Position numbers and translations under genes: made by a program. Source: an uncultured Oscillospiraceae bacterium (GTDB taxonomy: Bacteria > Bacillota > Clostridia > Oscillospirales > Acutalibacteraceae). Taken from it: a stretch of DNA of 15,202 bases. The notes beneath the pieces were generated by a model. The model did not search any database. It was not told the origin of the DNA and saw only the letters and a program-made list of their open reading frames with translations. The stretch lies in the NCBI GenBank assembly GCA_900543395.1, contig UQQT01000050.1, forward strand, positions 1 through 15,202. The letters run 5' to 3'. Below are positions 7,566 through 14,945 of the stretch, in pieces. Each line of letters starts with the position of its first letter. Within the stretch, counting starts at the first letter, position 1.

Positions 7566-7604
7566 AATAACAGTCTCACAATTACAAAGAGACTGTTATT
7601 TTTT
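7564..7604 (+). terminator. Intrinsic terminator after whiA
   Basis: A perfect 14-base stem is formed by 7564-7577 and 7589-7602, with core AACAGTCTC/GAGACTGTT. An 11-base loop separates the arms, and the right arm merges into a T-run ending at 7604. The left arm begins inside the whiA stop codon. Confidence 0.9.
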
Positions 7605-7605
7605 C

Positions 7606-7649
7606 AAAAAAGCAAAATCCGTGAGATCAATCGGTCTCACGGATTTTGC
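7606..7649 (-). terminator. Intrinsic terminator for the hydrolase gene
   Basis: A perfect 15-base stem pairs 7612-7626 with 7635-7649 around an eight-base loop. Read on the - strand, it is followed by six T residues (complement of 7606-7611). It lies 20 bases past the hydrolase stop. Together with the whiA terminator it forms a convergent pair separated by one base. Confidence 0.9.
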
Positions 7650-7669
7650 CGTTTGTCAATTAAAATCTT

Positions 7670-9514
7670 TTATTTGGAGTGTTTAAAAAGCTCTGAAAAA
7701 CCGTTTCCTCCGAAAATATTGTAGAGGAAATCGCTTATAAATTTAAGAAGCGACGTAATCAGGAAATTAATTCTCTCCTTAAACGTCTTTTTATTTGTTC
7801 CGTCGTCAGTCTTGCCGTACAAAATCTTATTGCGTATAGCAGACAGTCTCTTTGAAGCAGATTCAAACGCGTCAACATCAACTACCGTATTTTCCATGAC
7901 TGTATTAGCTTCTTCGAGTGCGCCGGCAAGCTCCGCCTTATCCTCATCCGAAAGCGCGGATGTATCGTATACGCTCATTTCGTCTATCATATTGACAAGA
8001 CTTCTCGAATTTCTGCACATATTAAACTGCGGAAACTTATCGGGATAAGAATACACTGATGTAAAATTCTTATCGGATGCGAGTGACGCAACAAGCTTAA
8101 TAAGAACGTCGTTCTGTGCAGTTTTTTCATGATCCTGATTGCAGAAATAGAATGTCTGTTCGGGAAGAAGTCCGGTGAGCGGATCTATAAGCCCGTTAGG
8201 ATCTGAATGATCGTGATTTTCGGGGTCTGTACAGTTATTAACAGCCGATACATAACCATCGGGCAGCTTCACGTTAACGCCGTATCCGGTCGCACCCATG
8301 GATTCCGATTCAAGCTGAATTATACCGTCTGCATTAACCTTATCATAAGAATCGACAAGAGGATAAAGCTGTACGTTATAGTCAACGATATCGAATACTT
8401 CGACACCCGAGTCTATGGCACTAAGAATGTTATCATATCTGTTAAGCTGAGCGTTATAATATAAATCAGTCTGTCTGCGGATCTCCTTATTCTCATCGCC
8501 CGACAAATACTTTTCGGCTGCTCCGGGATAATTTGAACTTGAAACAAGTCCCCACATAAGCGTGCAGTTTTTAAGATTATTTGAAATAAGCGAATCAACA
8601 GCCGCGTCAAGAATATCATTAATAACCCTGTTGGGCAGAAGTCTTAATGCAATATTGATCATGTAACCCGTCTGTCCGTCGTTGTCCGAAACGAGAAGCG
8701 GAAAAATCTTGCTGTAAAGCTGTTCGTCATCATCAATTAAACCATTCTCAAAAATTTCGCCGAGAAGAGCCGAACCGTCAAGCGCGGGAACAACAAAAAT
8801 AATTCTGTTAAGGTCATTTACGACCTCAGGATGGAATTCAAGCAGACCGTTTGCAATCGAACCGCCCTGGCTTATGGGAACAATATTAACCTTATCGTGT
8901 CCCGTTTCTTCCTTTACCTGCTGAATGAGCGCGTAAAGCTCGTCGACGGTCTTGAACATATTTCCGAATGAATTATATGTAAAGAAATAAATATGATCCT
9001 CATCGACAAGTCCTTTAAAGTAATCAAGCGGAATCTTGTTGTAAATATATTCCTTTTCCTTGTCTGTGCATTCTGCAACGCTTGAATCAAATTTAATAAC
9101 GCGGATATCGTTTATAAAATCGCCGTTTGAGTCCGAGCGGATCTTACTCATGACTTCGTCGCCGATTACTTTTCCGAAAGCCTCGGAAAGTTCTTTATCG
9201 GGGTCTTTTTGAGTAAGGAATGTCTTTACAAGAGGAATACCGACCTCTTTAAGCGCATTTTTTACGATATCGGCTGTCGCATTGAGTAAAAGCGGAGCTT
9301 TATACTCCTCACCGTCGGAATTAAGAGCGGGTTCACCGTTTTCGTAATATGATATCTCCGACTGAAAAAGTCCCGGCACAATTATCGTAGGTACCTGCGA
9401 GCAATTACCCGCACAGTCTGTCTTAACCGAAGCAAACGCTCCGACGCTTAATACCGAAAAAACAAGTATAAGCGACAGAACAACCGAAAGAGATCTTTTT
9501 AATACCTTTTTCAT
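7670..9514 (-). CDS. Secreted alpha/beta-hydrolase, lipase-like
   Basis: A 614-residue exported protein. I moved the start to the ATG at 9514 because AAGGAG lies ten bases upstream and the product then begins with a classic signal peptide: MKKVLKRS, a hydrophobic core, and AFA near residue 28. The strand motif PTIIVPGLFQSE (about 42-53) resembles the oxyanion region of lipases, and NIVPISQGG (210-218) gives a nucleophile elbow with Ser215. The first glycine of the usual GxSxG is replaced by proline. After the catalytic region comes an acidic segment (TDPENHDHSDPNG), then a helical stretch recalling FIVAR-type modules. The C-terminus is a hydrophobic or amphipathic helix ending in FKHSK that could touch the membrane. 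The substrate is unknown; lipid or ester hydrolysis is the family expectation. It is monocistronic with its own promoter and terminator. Confidence 0.72.
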   Translation of the reverse strand: MKKVLKRSLSVVLSLILVFSVLSVGAFASVKTDCAGNCSQVPTIIVPGLFQSEISYYENGEPALNSDGEEYKAPLLLNATADIVKNALKEVGIPLVKTFLTQKDPDKELSEAFGKVIGDEVMSKIRSDSNGDFINDIRVIKFDSSVAECTDKEKEYIYNKIPLDYFKGLVDEDHIYFFTYNSFGNMFKTVDELYALIQQVKEETGHDKVNIVPISQGGSIANGLLEFHPEVVNDLNRIIFVVPALDGSALLGEIFENGLIDDDEQLYSKIFPLLVSDNDGQTGYMINIALRLLPNRVINDILDAAVDSLISNNLKNCTLMWGLVSSSNYPGAAEKYLSGDENKEIRRQTDLYYNAQLNRYDNILSAIDSGVEVFDIVDYNVQLYPLVDSYDKVNADGIIQLESESMGATGYGVNVKLPDGYVSAVNNCTDPENHDHSDPNGLIDPLTGLLPEQTFYFCNQDHEKTAQNDVLIKLVASLASDKNFTSVYSYPDKFPQFNMCRNSRSLVNMIDEMSVYDTSALSDEDKAELAGALEEANTVMENTVVDVDAFESASKRLSAIRNKILYGKTDDGTNKKTFKERINFLITSLLKFISDFLYNIFGGNGFSELFKHSK

Positions 9515-9629
9515 CCTGCTTTGTCTCCTTTTCATATTTAACGAGGAAAAAAACAGACAGAGAAATATCTTATGCTTTTGCAAACAAAGATAAAATATCT
9601 AAGTCCTGCTGTCCTCTTTTATCTTATAT

Positions 9630-9658
9630 ATTTTAACACAAATAAACACAAAAATCAA
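9630..9658 (-). promoter_or_regulatory. Promoter for the hydrolase gene
   Basis: On the - strand, TTGATT (9658-9653) is followed by a 17-base spacer and TAAAAT (9635-9630, 5/6 to consensus). The predicted start is near 9623, giving a leader of about 110 bases. That leader begins with a long-range dyad: 9617-9625 can pair with 9587-9595 over nine bases. The hydrolase leader is therefore long enough for control, but no known riboswitch is recognised. Confidence 0.5.
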
Positions 9659-9704
9659 ATCCTTTTTGTAAACATTTTATTCAAAGTGTAATAATTCATA
9701 ACAT

Positions 9705-9734
9705 AAAAAAAGCGGTCTCCGTTACGGAAACCGC
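9705..9734 (-). terminator. Intrinsic terminator of the liv operon
   Basis: On the - strand, GCGGT, one mismatch and TCCG pair with CGGA and ACCGC around a TTA-sized loop (9712-9734), followed by seven T residues (complement of 9705-9711). It lies 27 bases after the livF stop. Confidence 0.85.
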
Positions 9735-9761
9735 GTCATACGTTATAATTACCTATTTTAA

Positions 9762-10472
9762 TTATTCACCGAGATAAGCTTTCTTAACCTTATCGCTCTG
9801 AAGTAGTTCCTCACCTGTTCCCGAAAGAACGATTCTGCCGTTTTCAAGAACGTAAGCTCTGTCGGAAATCGCAAGCGACTTACCCGCATTCTGTTCAACA
9901 AGCAAAACGGTCGTACCCTCGGCGTTCAGTTCTTTTATAATTGTGAAAACCTCGTCGACAAGCAGCGGAGAAAGTCCCATTGACGGCTCGTCAAGCATTA
10001 TAAGCTTAGGCTGACACATTAAAGCTCTGCCCATAGCGAGCATCTGCTGTTCACCGCCCGAAAGCGTACCGGCAATCTGATTCTTTCTCTCTTTAAGTCT
10101 CGGGAAACGATCATATACTTTTTCAATTGTTTCCTTAATAAGCTTCTTATCTTTCTGCGTATACGCACCCATGAGAAGATTATCGTAAACCGACAGTTCC
10201 TGGAATATACGTCTGCCCTCGGGAACCTGCGACATGCCGAGCTTTATAAGTTTATGACAAGGAACATGTGTTATATTCTTTCCGTCGTACGTGACAGTAC
10301 CGGCTTTGGACGCAATCAAGCCGATAACGCTCTGCATAGTGGTAGTCTTTCCTGCGCCGTTCGCACCTATAAGAGTAACGATTTCTCCCTCATTAACCTC
10401 AAAGCTTATTCCTTTAAGAGCCTGAATTACGCCGTAGTAAACTTCAAGATCTTTTACCTCAAGCAACGCCAT
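9762..10472 (-). CDS. livF: Branched-chain amino-acid ABC transporter, ATP-binding protein LivF
   Basis: A 236-residue ATPase subunit that powers import of leucine, isoleucine and valine together with LivG. It shows a Walker A GANGAGKT (36-43), the LivF-typical SQVPEGRRIF (about 81-90), the ABC signature LSGGEQQML (137-145), and Walker B LIMLDEP (157-163), and it ends in KKAYLGE as LivF proteins do. AGGAGG lies six to seven bases before the ATG, within the last codons of livG, and only three bases separate the two genes. It is the last cistron before the terminator. Confidence 0.95.
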   Translation of the reverse strand: MALLEVKDLEVYYGVIQALKGISFEVNEGEIVTLIGANGAGKTTTMQSVIGLIASKAGTVTYDGKNITHVPCHKLIKLGMSQVPEGRRIFQELSVYDNLLMGAYTQKDKKLIKETIEKVYDRFPRLKERKNQIAGTLSGGEQQMLAMGRALMCQPKLIMLDEPSMGLSPLLVDEVFTIIKELNAEGTTVLLVEQNAGKSLAISDRAYVLENGRIVLSGTGEELLQSDKVKKAYLGE

Positions 10473-10475
10473 AAT

Positions 10476-11246
10476 TTAACCTCCTATATAAGCCTTGATA
10501 ACTTCGGGATCGTTCAGAGCGTCTTTTGTCCTGCCCTGTGCGAGAACCGTACCGAAGTTAAGAACCGTAATTTCATCGCAAAGACCCGATACAAACTTCA
10601 TATCATGCTCAATAAGAAGTATTGTCATATCATATTCGTCTCTGATAAACTTAACAATATCAACAAGCTCCTCGGTCTCATTCGGATTCATACCCGCGGC
10701 AGGTTCGTCGAGAAGAAGAAGTTTGGGATTAGTTGCGAGAGCTCTTGCAATTTCAAGCTTTCTCTGCTTACCGTAAGGAAGATTGCATGAAAGATTGTTT
10801 CTCTCCTCTTCCAGACCGAAAACTTTTAATATTTCTTTTGCGCGTTCTCTCATTCTGACCTCGGTATCGAAATGACCGGGCAGATGAAGCATGCTGACAA
10901 ACGGATTACACTTGAATTCAGGCTGATTATGAAGTCCTACCATAACGTTTCTTACGACGCTCATATTGCTGAACAATCTGATATTCTGGAATGTACGCGC
11001 TATTCCCTTATGATTTATTGCTTCCTGAGTTTTGCCTTTTAGTTCCTCGCCGTCAAGGTAAAACGTGCCGGTCGTAGGCTGATAAACACCCGTTATCATA
11101 TTAAAAAGCGTTGTTTTTCCCGCTCCGTTGGGACCGACAAGTCCGTAAAGCTCGTTCTTTTTTATTTCCATATTAACGTCCTGAACAGCTTTCAGTCCGC
11201 CGAACGATATGCCGAGATTTTCGGTTTTAAGCATAATTTCGGACAT
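10476..11246 (-). CDS. livG: Branched-chain amino-acid ABC transporter, ATP-binding protein LivG
   Basis: The second ATPase subunit, 256 residues from the chosen start. Walker A is GPNGAGKT (38-45). The LivG-type signature LPYGKQRKLEIARAL replaces a canonical LSGGQ, which is normal for this subfamily. Walker B is LLLLDEP, and the end KAYIGG is typical. The ATG at 11246 is preceded by AGGAGGG at eight bases. The frame stays open upstream to 11291, but that extension lies inside livM and lacks a better start. One base separates the livM stop from this ATG, so translational coupling is expected. Confidence 0.95.
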   Translation of the reverse strand: MSEIMLKTENLGISFGGLKAVQDVNMEIKKNELYGLVGPNGAGKTTLFNMITGVYQPTTGTFYLDGEELKGKTQEAINHKGIARTFQNIRLFSNMSVVRNVMVGLHNQPEFKCNPFVSMLHLPGHFDTEVRMRERAKEILKVFGLEEERNNLSCNLPYGKQRKLEIARALATNPKLLLLDEPAAGMNPNETEELVDIVKFIRDEYDMTILLIEHDMKFVSGLCDEITVLNFGTVLAQGRTKDALNDPEVIKAYIGG

Positions 11247-11247
11247 A

Positions 11248-12417
11248 TTATTTACCCTCCTTTGTTGAGGCGCGGTCGCCCTTTTCGGCAATTGCGCCGT
11301 CAGAGTTCTTTACATCTACGGAGAGTACCTCGTCCATTTTTATTTTAGATTCGATTCTGTTCCACTGAACATCATCGTCTTTTACGACATGAGGTTCTTT
11401 GCTCTTTTTTGAGACTTTCGAAACAAATGCCTTAATACTTAATTTCTCTTTAAGAGGCTTAAGTGCAGGAGCATTATTGAATATAATTACAAGAATAAGA
11501 ATTAAAGCGTAAACAAGAAGTCTTACGGCCGCAAGGTTACCGGAGAGCTTATTCTGTAACAGGAAGTTTACATAGGTTATAAGCGTTGCGGCAATAATAG
11601 AACCGTTCATTGAACCGATACCGCCGATAACAACCATGACAAGAATTTCAATTGAGTAGTTAAAATCGAATACCGAGTAAGTAATGGGAGTTACGTAGTG
11701 ACCGTATATTACGCCGGCGATACCTGCGAATGCTGCGGCAATGACAAAAACGAAAAGTTTATAGAACGTAACGTTAATACCCATCGCTTTTGCGGCAATT
11801 TCATTATCACGTATAGCGGTAATCGCTCTGCCGTGTTTAGATCTGATAAGATTTTGAATAAGAGCGAGAATAAGTATTACAAGAATAAACGAAATAATAA
11901 AAAGTTCTTTAGCGGGCATTTTTATTTCACTCGTTTTAAGTCCCATAGCCTCGCCGAACCACGGAAGATTCTTAAATACGTTTCTGACTATTTCACCGAA
12001 CGCAAGAGTAACAATCGCAAGATAGTCGCCTTTAAGTCTTAATGCCGGCAGTCCGATTATAAATCCGAATACCGCGGCTATTAACGCACCGCAGACAAGC
12101 GAAATTAAGAAGCAGACCGTCACATTATCTATAACATTGTGAAGCTGAAGCGAGATAAAACAGCCGAGATATGCACCGACGCACATAAATCCGGCATGTC
12201 CGAGCGATAACTCACCGAGAAAACCTACAACAAGGTTTAGAGAAATTGCAAGAATAATACTGTATGCAATTTTAGGAAGAAGGTTTACAAACGAACGGCT
12301 GAGAATTCCTGTCGAACTTAAAATTATCATCAATACGAGAAAAACCGCAAGGACAATATAATTTATATAATATTTAATTTTGAACTGTTTTTTATAATTG
12401 GAGAAAAAATTAGCCAT
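11248..12417 (-). CDS. livM: Branched-chain amino-acid ABC transporter, permease LivM
   Basis: A 389-residue multi-spanning permease subunit that pairs with LivH to form the membrane channel. Hydrophobic helices run from about residue 17 to 315. They include NLVVGFLGELSLGHAGF near 60, typical of LivM, and the cytoplasmic loop TAIRDNEIAAKAMGIN (about 200), the ATPase-coupling helix. The last 70 or so residues, after FNNAPALKPLKEKL, form a charged hydrophilic tail without visible fold, longer than in many LivM proteins. The start ATG shares its A with the livH stop (TAATG), so coupling is expected. Confidence 0.93.
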   Translation of the reverse strand: MANFFSNYKKQFKIKYYINYIVLAVFLVLMIILSSTGILSRSFVNLLPKIAYSIILAISLNLVVGFLGELSLGHAGFMCVGAYLGCFISLQLHNVIDNVTVCFLISLVCGALIAAVFGFIIGLPALRLKGDYLAIVTLAFGEIVRNVFKNLPWFGEAMGLKTSEIKMPAKELFIISFILVILILALIQNLIRSKHGRAITAIRDNEIAAKAMGINVTFYKLFVFVIAAAFAGIAGVIYGHYVTPITYSVFDFNYSIEILVMVVIGGIGSMNGSIIAATLITYVNFLLQNKLSGNLAAVRLLVYALILILVIIFNNAPALKPLKEKLSIKAFVSKVSKKSKEPHVVKDDDVQWNRIESKIKMDEVLSVDVKNSDGAIAEKGDRASTKEGK

Positions 12418-13286
12418 TATACTTTCTCCCTTCTGCGTTTACCGAGCAAGCCGACAGGTCTTACAAGGAGTATGAGAATAAGAAGCGCAAACTCTATCGC
12501 GGTTGTATAAGAAGCGATAGGTGTGTTTTTGCATATCTGTTCGATTATTCCGAGCAGAATACCGCCGATCATTGCACCGGGAATAGAACCTATACCGCCG
12601 ATAACCGCGGCAACGAAAGCTTTAATTCCGGGCATGGAACCTAAAGTAGGCGTTGTAGAGGGAATTCTTATTATATAGAAAAGACTTGCAAATGCAGCCA
12701 AAGCGGAACCGATAGCAAACGTAATCATTATTATCTTATCGACATTTACGCCCATCAGTCTCGCAGCTCCGCTGTCTTCGGAAACGGCAAGCATTGCGCG
12801 TCCTGTTTTTGTCTTCATTACGAAAATCTGAAGTGCCGCCATAATAACCGCGCCGACAATCAGAGTGAGAATTGTACCGACGCTGATCTCTGCGCCGAAT
12901 ATTTTGACCGTGTCAAAATTATAAATAGTAAACGATCTCGAAGTTGATCCGTAAGCAAGCTGAGCAATACCCTGCAGCAGGTTGCTGACACCGATAGCGG
13001 TAATCAAAACCGCAAGAGGAGACGCGCCCCTCAGAGGTTTATATGCCAGTTTCTCAACCAGAATACCCGTAACAGTACACACGACAATGGAAACACCAAT
13101 CGCAATAAAAGGATGAACATGTAACATTAATGTGGAATAAATAGCGTACGCGCCTACCATTATAATATCGCCGTGCGCAAAATTAAGCATCTTAGCTATA
13201 CCGTAAACCATAGTATAACCGAGTGCGATCAGAGCATAAACCGCGCCGAGGCTAAGTCCGTCTATTAGTATACTCATGAAACTCAT
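12417..13286 (-). CDS. livH: Branched-chain amino-acid ABC transporter, permease LivH
   Basis: A 289-residue permease partner of LivM. The N-terminus contains LSLGAVYALIALGYTMVYG and MLNFAHGD, hallmark LivH segments. The coupling loop AVSEDSGAARLMGVN lies near residue 175, and GIKAFVAAVIGGIGSIPGA near 225. I chose the ATG at 13286, six to seven bases after GGAGAG. A more distal in-frame ATG at 13346 would begin before the livK-livH stem-loop and lacks family similarity. It is separated from livK by 78 bases carrying a stem-loop. Confidence 0.93.
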   Translation of the reverse strand: MSFMSILIDGLSLGAVYALIALGYTMVYGIAKMLNFAHGDIIMVGAYAIYSTLMLHVHPFIAIGVSIVVCTVTGILVEKLAYKPLRGASPLAVLITAIGVSNLLQGIAQLAYGSTSRSFTIYNFDTVKIFGAEISVGTILTLIVGAVIMAALQIFVMKTKTGRAMLAVSEDSGAARLMGVNVDKIIMITFAIGSALAAFASLFYIIRIPSTTPTLGSMPGIKAFVAAVIGGIGSIPGAMIGGILLGIIEQICKNTPIASYTTAIEFALLILILLVRPVGLLGKRRREKV

Positions 13287-13308
13287 AATAAACTCTCCAA
13301 ACAAACCG

Positions 13309-13339
13309 CAGTCGGAGAAGAATATCTCATCTCCGACTG
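13309..13339 (-). promoter_or_regulatory. Intercistronic stem-loop between livK and livH
   Basis: CAGTCGGAGA (13309-13318) and TCTCCGACTG (13330-13339) form a perfect 10-base stem with an 11-base loop. There is no T-run after it on the - strand, so full termination is unlikely. Such structures after a binding-protein gene often stabilise the upstream mRNA or lower downstream transcription, giving excess binding protein over permease. That role is inferred here. Confidence 0.7.
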
Positions 13340-13364
13340 TGTTCAAGTATTAACTGCGAATAAA

Positions 13365-14534
13365 TTACTTTTTAACGGTAACAACGATGGGTTCCTTGTT
13401 GGGAGCACCGTTTGCGTTCCAGGTCATGGTACCGGTAACTCCGGTGAATTTGAACGAAGAATCAAGAATTGCAGCCTTAACCTTTTCGCAAAGATCGGAA
13501 ACGGAAATGTTAGCGTCCTTAATGTCCGCAGACTTCATAGCATTGTAGATAACATAAATAGCATCATAAGCGTCTGCTGCGAACTGGTCGGGAGCCGAAC
13601 CGTATTTCTCGGTGAATTTGCTTACAAAAGAAGCAACTTTTTCATCGGTGCTGCTCTTATCGAAAGGAGTAATGTACTGAACTTCATTTGTAACAGAGCT
13701 GTCGATCTGCTCAGCAACGCCGTCAAGACCGTCGCATCCGAAGATAAGAGCATTTACGCCCTTAGCCGCACAAGCGCGCGCAACAAGACCTGCCTCGGTG
13801 TAGTAGAAAGGCGTGAAGATAGCGTCGCAGTCTTTAAGAGCCTCAACCTGAGTCGAGAAGTCCTTATTGTTCTCCTTATCGAACGGCATGGTGGTGAAAG
13901 ATACGCCGAGCTTATCCATCTCACCCTTAAATGCTTCATAAATACCCGAAGAATACGTATCGGAAGTATCATAGATACAGCCGATCTTTGTCTTCTTGTA
14001 CTCATTTACAAGCTTGTCCGCTGCAAGAATACCCTGGTCGGGGTCGCCGAAACAAACACGGAAGCCGTTATCACGGCCGGCAATGATATCGGCGTTTGAA
14101 GCAGAAGGAGTGATGAAGAAAAGATTATCGTCAACCGACTTTGCCGCAAAAGCCTCGCAGGATGCGCTGGTTACGGATCCGATGGAGATCTGCATACCCT
14201 CATCCATAAGCTGATCATAAGCGGTATTTGTCTCGGTTGCGTTCGCTTTATCATCCTTCATGATAAAGGAATAGTTAATACCGTTGATTCCGCCTGCTGC
14301 GTTGATTTCGTCAACTGCAAGCTGTGCTCCGCGCTGAACGGAAATGCCGTACTGTGAAGCGTCGCCGGTAAGAGGACCTGTACAGCCGACAACGATGGTG
14401 CCGGATGTATTTGCCGAATCAGACTTTGCACCCGAACTGTCCTCTTTGCCGGAGTTGGAAGTACATCCTGCAAAGCAGGTTACCGCAACGGCTGCGGCGA
14501 GAACTCCGCTGAAAACCTTTTTTAAACTTTTCAT
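13365..14534 (-). CDS. livK: Branched-chain amino-acid ABC transporter, substrate-binding lipoprotein
   Basis: A 389-residue extracytoplasmic binding protein of the periplasmic-binding type I fold. The N-terminus is a lipoprotein signal: KK, a hydrophobic run, then lipobox FAGC with the lipidated Cys24, followed by a Ser/Gly/Asp-rich linker to about residue 45. The mature domain opens with IVVGCTGPLTGDASQYG and has the LAVDEINAAGGINGI segment, both typical of LivJ/LivK. The ribosome binding site AGAGG (14544-14548) is nine bases from the ATG. The order livK-H-M-G-F and absence of urease or amidase genes favour branched-chain amino acids, but this family also binds other amino acids and amides. 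It is the first cistron of the operon. Confidence 0.93.
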   Translation of the reverse strand: MKSLKKVFSGVLAAAVAVTCFAGCTSNSGKEDSSGAKSDSANTSGTIVVGCTGPLTGDASQYGISVQRGAQLAVDEINAAGGINGINYSFIMKDDKANATETNTAYDQLMDEGMQISIGSVTSASCEAFAAKSVDDNLFFITPSASNADIIAGRDNGFRVCFGDPDQGILAADKLVNEYKKTKIGCIYDTSDTYSSGIYEAFKGEMDKLGVSFTTMPFDKENNKDFSTQVEALKDCDAIFTPFYYTEAGLVARACAAKGVNALIFGCDGLDGVAEQIDSSVTNEVQYITPFDKSSTDEKVASFVSKFTEKYGSAPDQFAADAYDAIYVIYNAMKSADIKDANISVSDLCEKVKAAILDSSFKFTGVTGTMTWNANGAPNKEPIVVTVKK

Positions 14535-14559
14535 TTTTTTCTACCTCTTTTTTTAAGAA

Positions 14560-14588
14560 ATAAAATATATTTCAGCTTTCGCTGTAAA
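14560..14588 (-). promoter_or_regulatory. Weak candidate promoter directly before livK
   Basis: On the - strand, TTTACA (14588-14583, 5/6) is followed by a 17-base spacer and TTTTAT (14565-14560, 4/6). Transcription would start near 14553, just before the livK ribosome binding site. It lies downstream of the terminator at 14594-14631, so it could express the operon independently of the stronger promoter at 14854-14882. The -10 match is poor. Confidence 0.35.
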
Positions 14589-14589
14589 T
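14569..14589 (-). other. GAAA-loop hairpin in the livK leader
   Basis: On the - strand, ATTT-A-CAGC, the tetraloop GAAA, and GCTG-AAAT form an eight-base stem with one bulged A. It follows the terminator T-run by about four bases. It could stabilise read-through transcripts, or be chance within AT-rich sequence that also holds the weak promoter. Confidence 0.4.
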
Positions 14590-14593
14590 ACCT

Positions 14594-14631
14594 AAAAAAC
14601 AAAAAACGGCTTTGCACATTGGGCAAAACCG
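14594..14631 (-). terminator. Intrinsic terminator between the mini-ORF and livK
   Basis: On the - strand, CGGTTTTGC pairs with GCAAAGCCG over nine positions, one of them U-G, around the loop CCAATGT (stem 14631-14607). It is followed by TTTTTTGTTTTTT (complement of 14606-14594). The wobble pair exists only in the - transcript, which supports that direction. It ends the transcript of the strong promoter at 14854-14882, or acts as an attenuator for livK 60 bases downstream. Confidence 0.8.
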
Positions 14632-14665
14632 AAGATTCCTGAAAATTTTGAATATAACGACCACG

Positions 14666-14830
14666 TTACACGAAAATCTGCGGGATAATCCCCGATCTGT
14701 CCGTAATTAATAAAATACACGAAACAGACGCGATCACGTACACCGTTGCAGCAATGATCGAAAAACCTGAAAAAACGAACAAACCTAAAATCAAGCCGAC
14801 GAAAAGTGCCGAAAGGCTTATATGAAACAT
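14666..14830 (-). CDS. Small hydrophobic protein of 54 residues, two predicted helices
   Basis: An unannotated short reading frame with ATG at 14830 and TAA at 14668-14666. The product begins MFHISLSALFVGLILG and contains two hydrophobic helices (about 5-22 and 25-42). They are followed by a charged turn ITDRSG and a hydrophobic tail ending in IFV. By my count 23 of 54 residues are Leu, Ile or Val. The frame lies about 17 bases after the predicted start of a perfect consensus promoter and is followed by a terminator, so it has its own transcription unit of roughly 250 bases. The ribosome binding site is weak (AAAAAGAAACG). I do not recognise a family. It may be a small membrane protein, a toxin-like peptide, or a leader peptide tied to the liv operon. 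A hairpin covers its stop codon (14655-14668). Confidence 0.45.
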   Translation of the reverse strand: MFHISLSALFVGLILGLFVFSGFSIIAATVYVIASVSCILLITDRSGIIPQIFV

Positions 14831-14853
14831 CGTTTTTCGTTTCTTTTTAATAT

Positions 14854-14882
14854 ATTATAGTTATATTATCACTCAATGTCAA
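14854..14882 (-). promoter_or_regulatory. Perfect consensus SigA promoter upstream of the liv region
   Basis: On the - strand, TTGACA (14882-14877), a 17-base spacer and TATAAT (14859-14854) match consensus at all 12 positions. The predicted start is near 14847. It is the strongest promoter in the window and points at the 54-residue reading frame, the terminator and then livK. The spacer is AT-rich and lacks an extended TG. Confidence 0.85.
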
Positions 14883-14906
14883 ACAATTTTTAAGAATTAA
14901 TTTAAC

Positions 14907-14939
14907 TTTGTAAAAACTGTCACATAGCGTATTTACAAA
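14907..14939. promoter_or_regulatory. Inverted TTTGTAAA/TTTACAAA pair upstream of the strong promoter
   Basis: TTTGTAAA (14907-14914) and TTTACAAA (14932-14939) are perfect 8-base inverted arms with a 17-base spacer, 25 to 57 bases upstream of the -35 on the - strand. Their TTTGT/ACAAA cores recur in the neighbouring dyad, so several related half-sites cluster here. The region is AT-rich, so chance is possible. Confidence 0.3.
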
Positions 14940-14945
14940 ACATCT

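Noticed and set aside
10254..10790. 178-codon open frame antisense to livF and livG
   Set aside because: It crosses the junction of two certain genes and its translation shows no domain or signal. Rejected despite its length.
14594..14830. Classical branched-chain amino-acid attenuator with leader peptide
   Set aside because: Not rejected as a role, but the textbook form is: no run of Leu/Ile/Val codons near the terminator and no strong antiterminator pairing could be found by eye.
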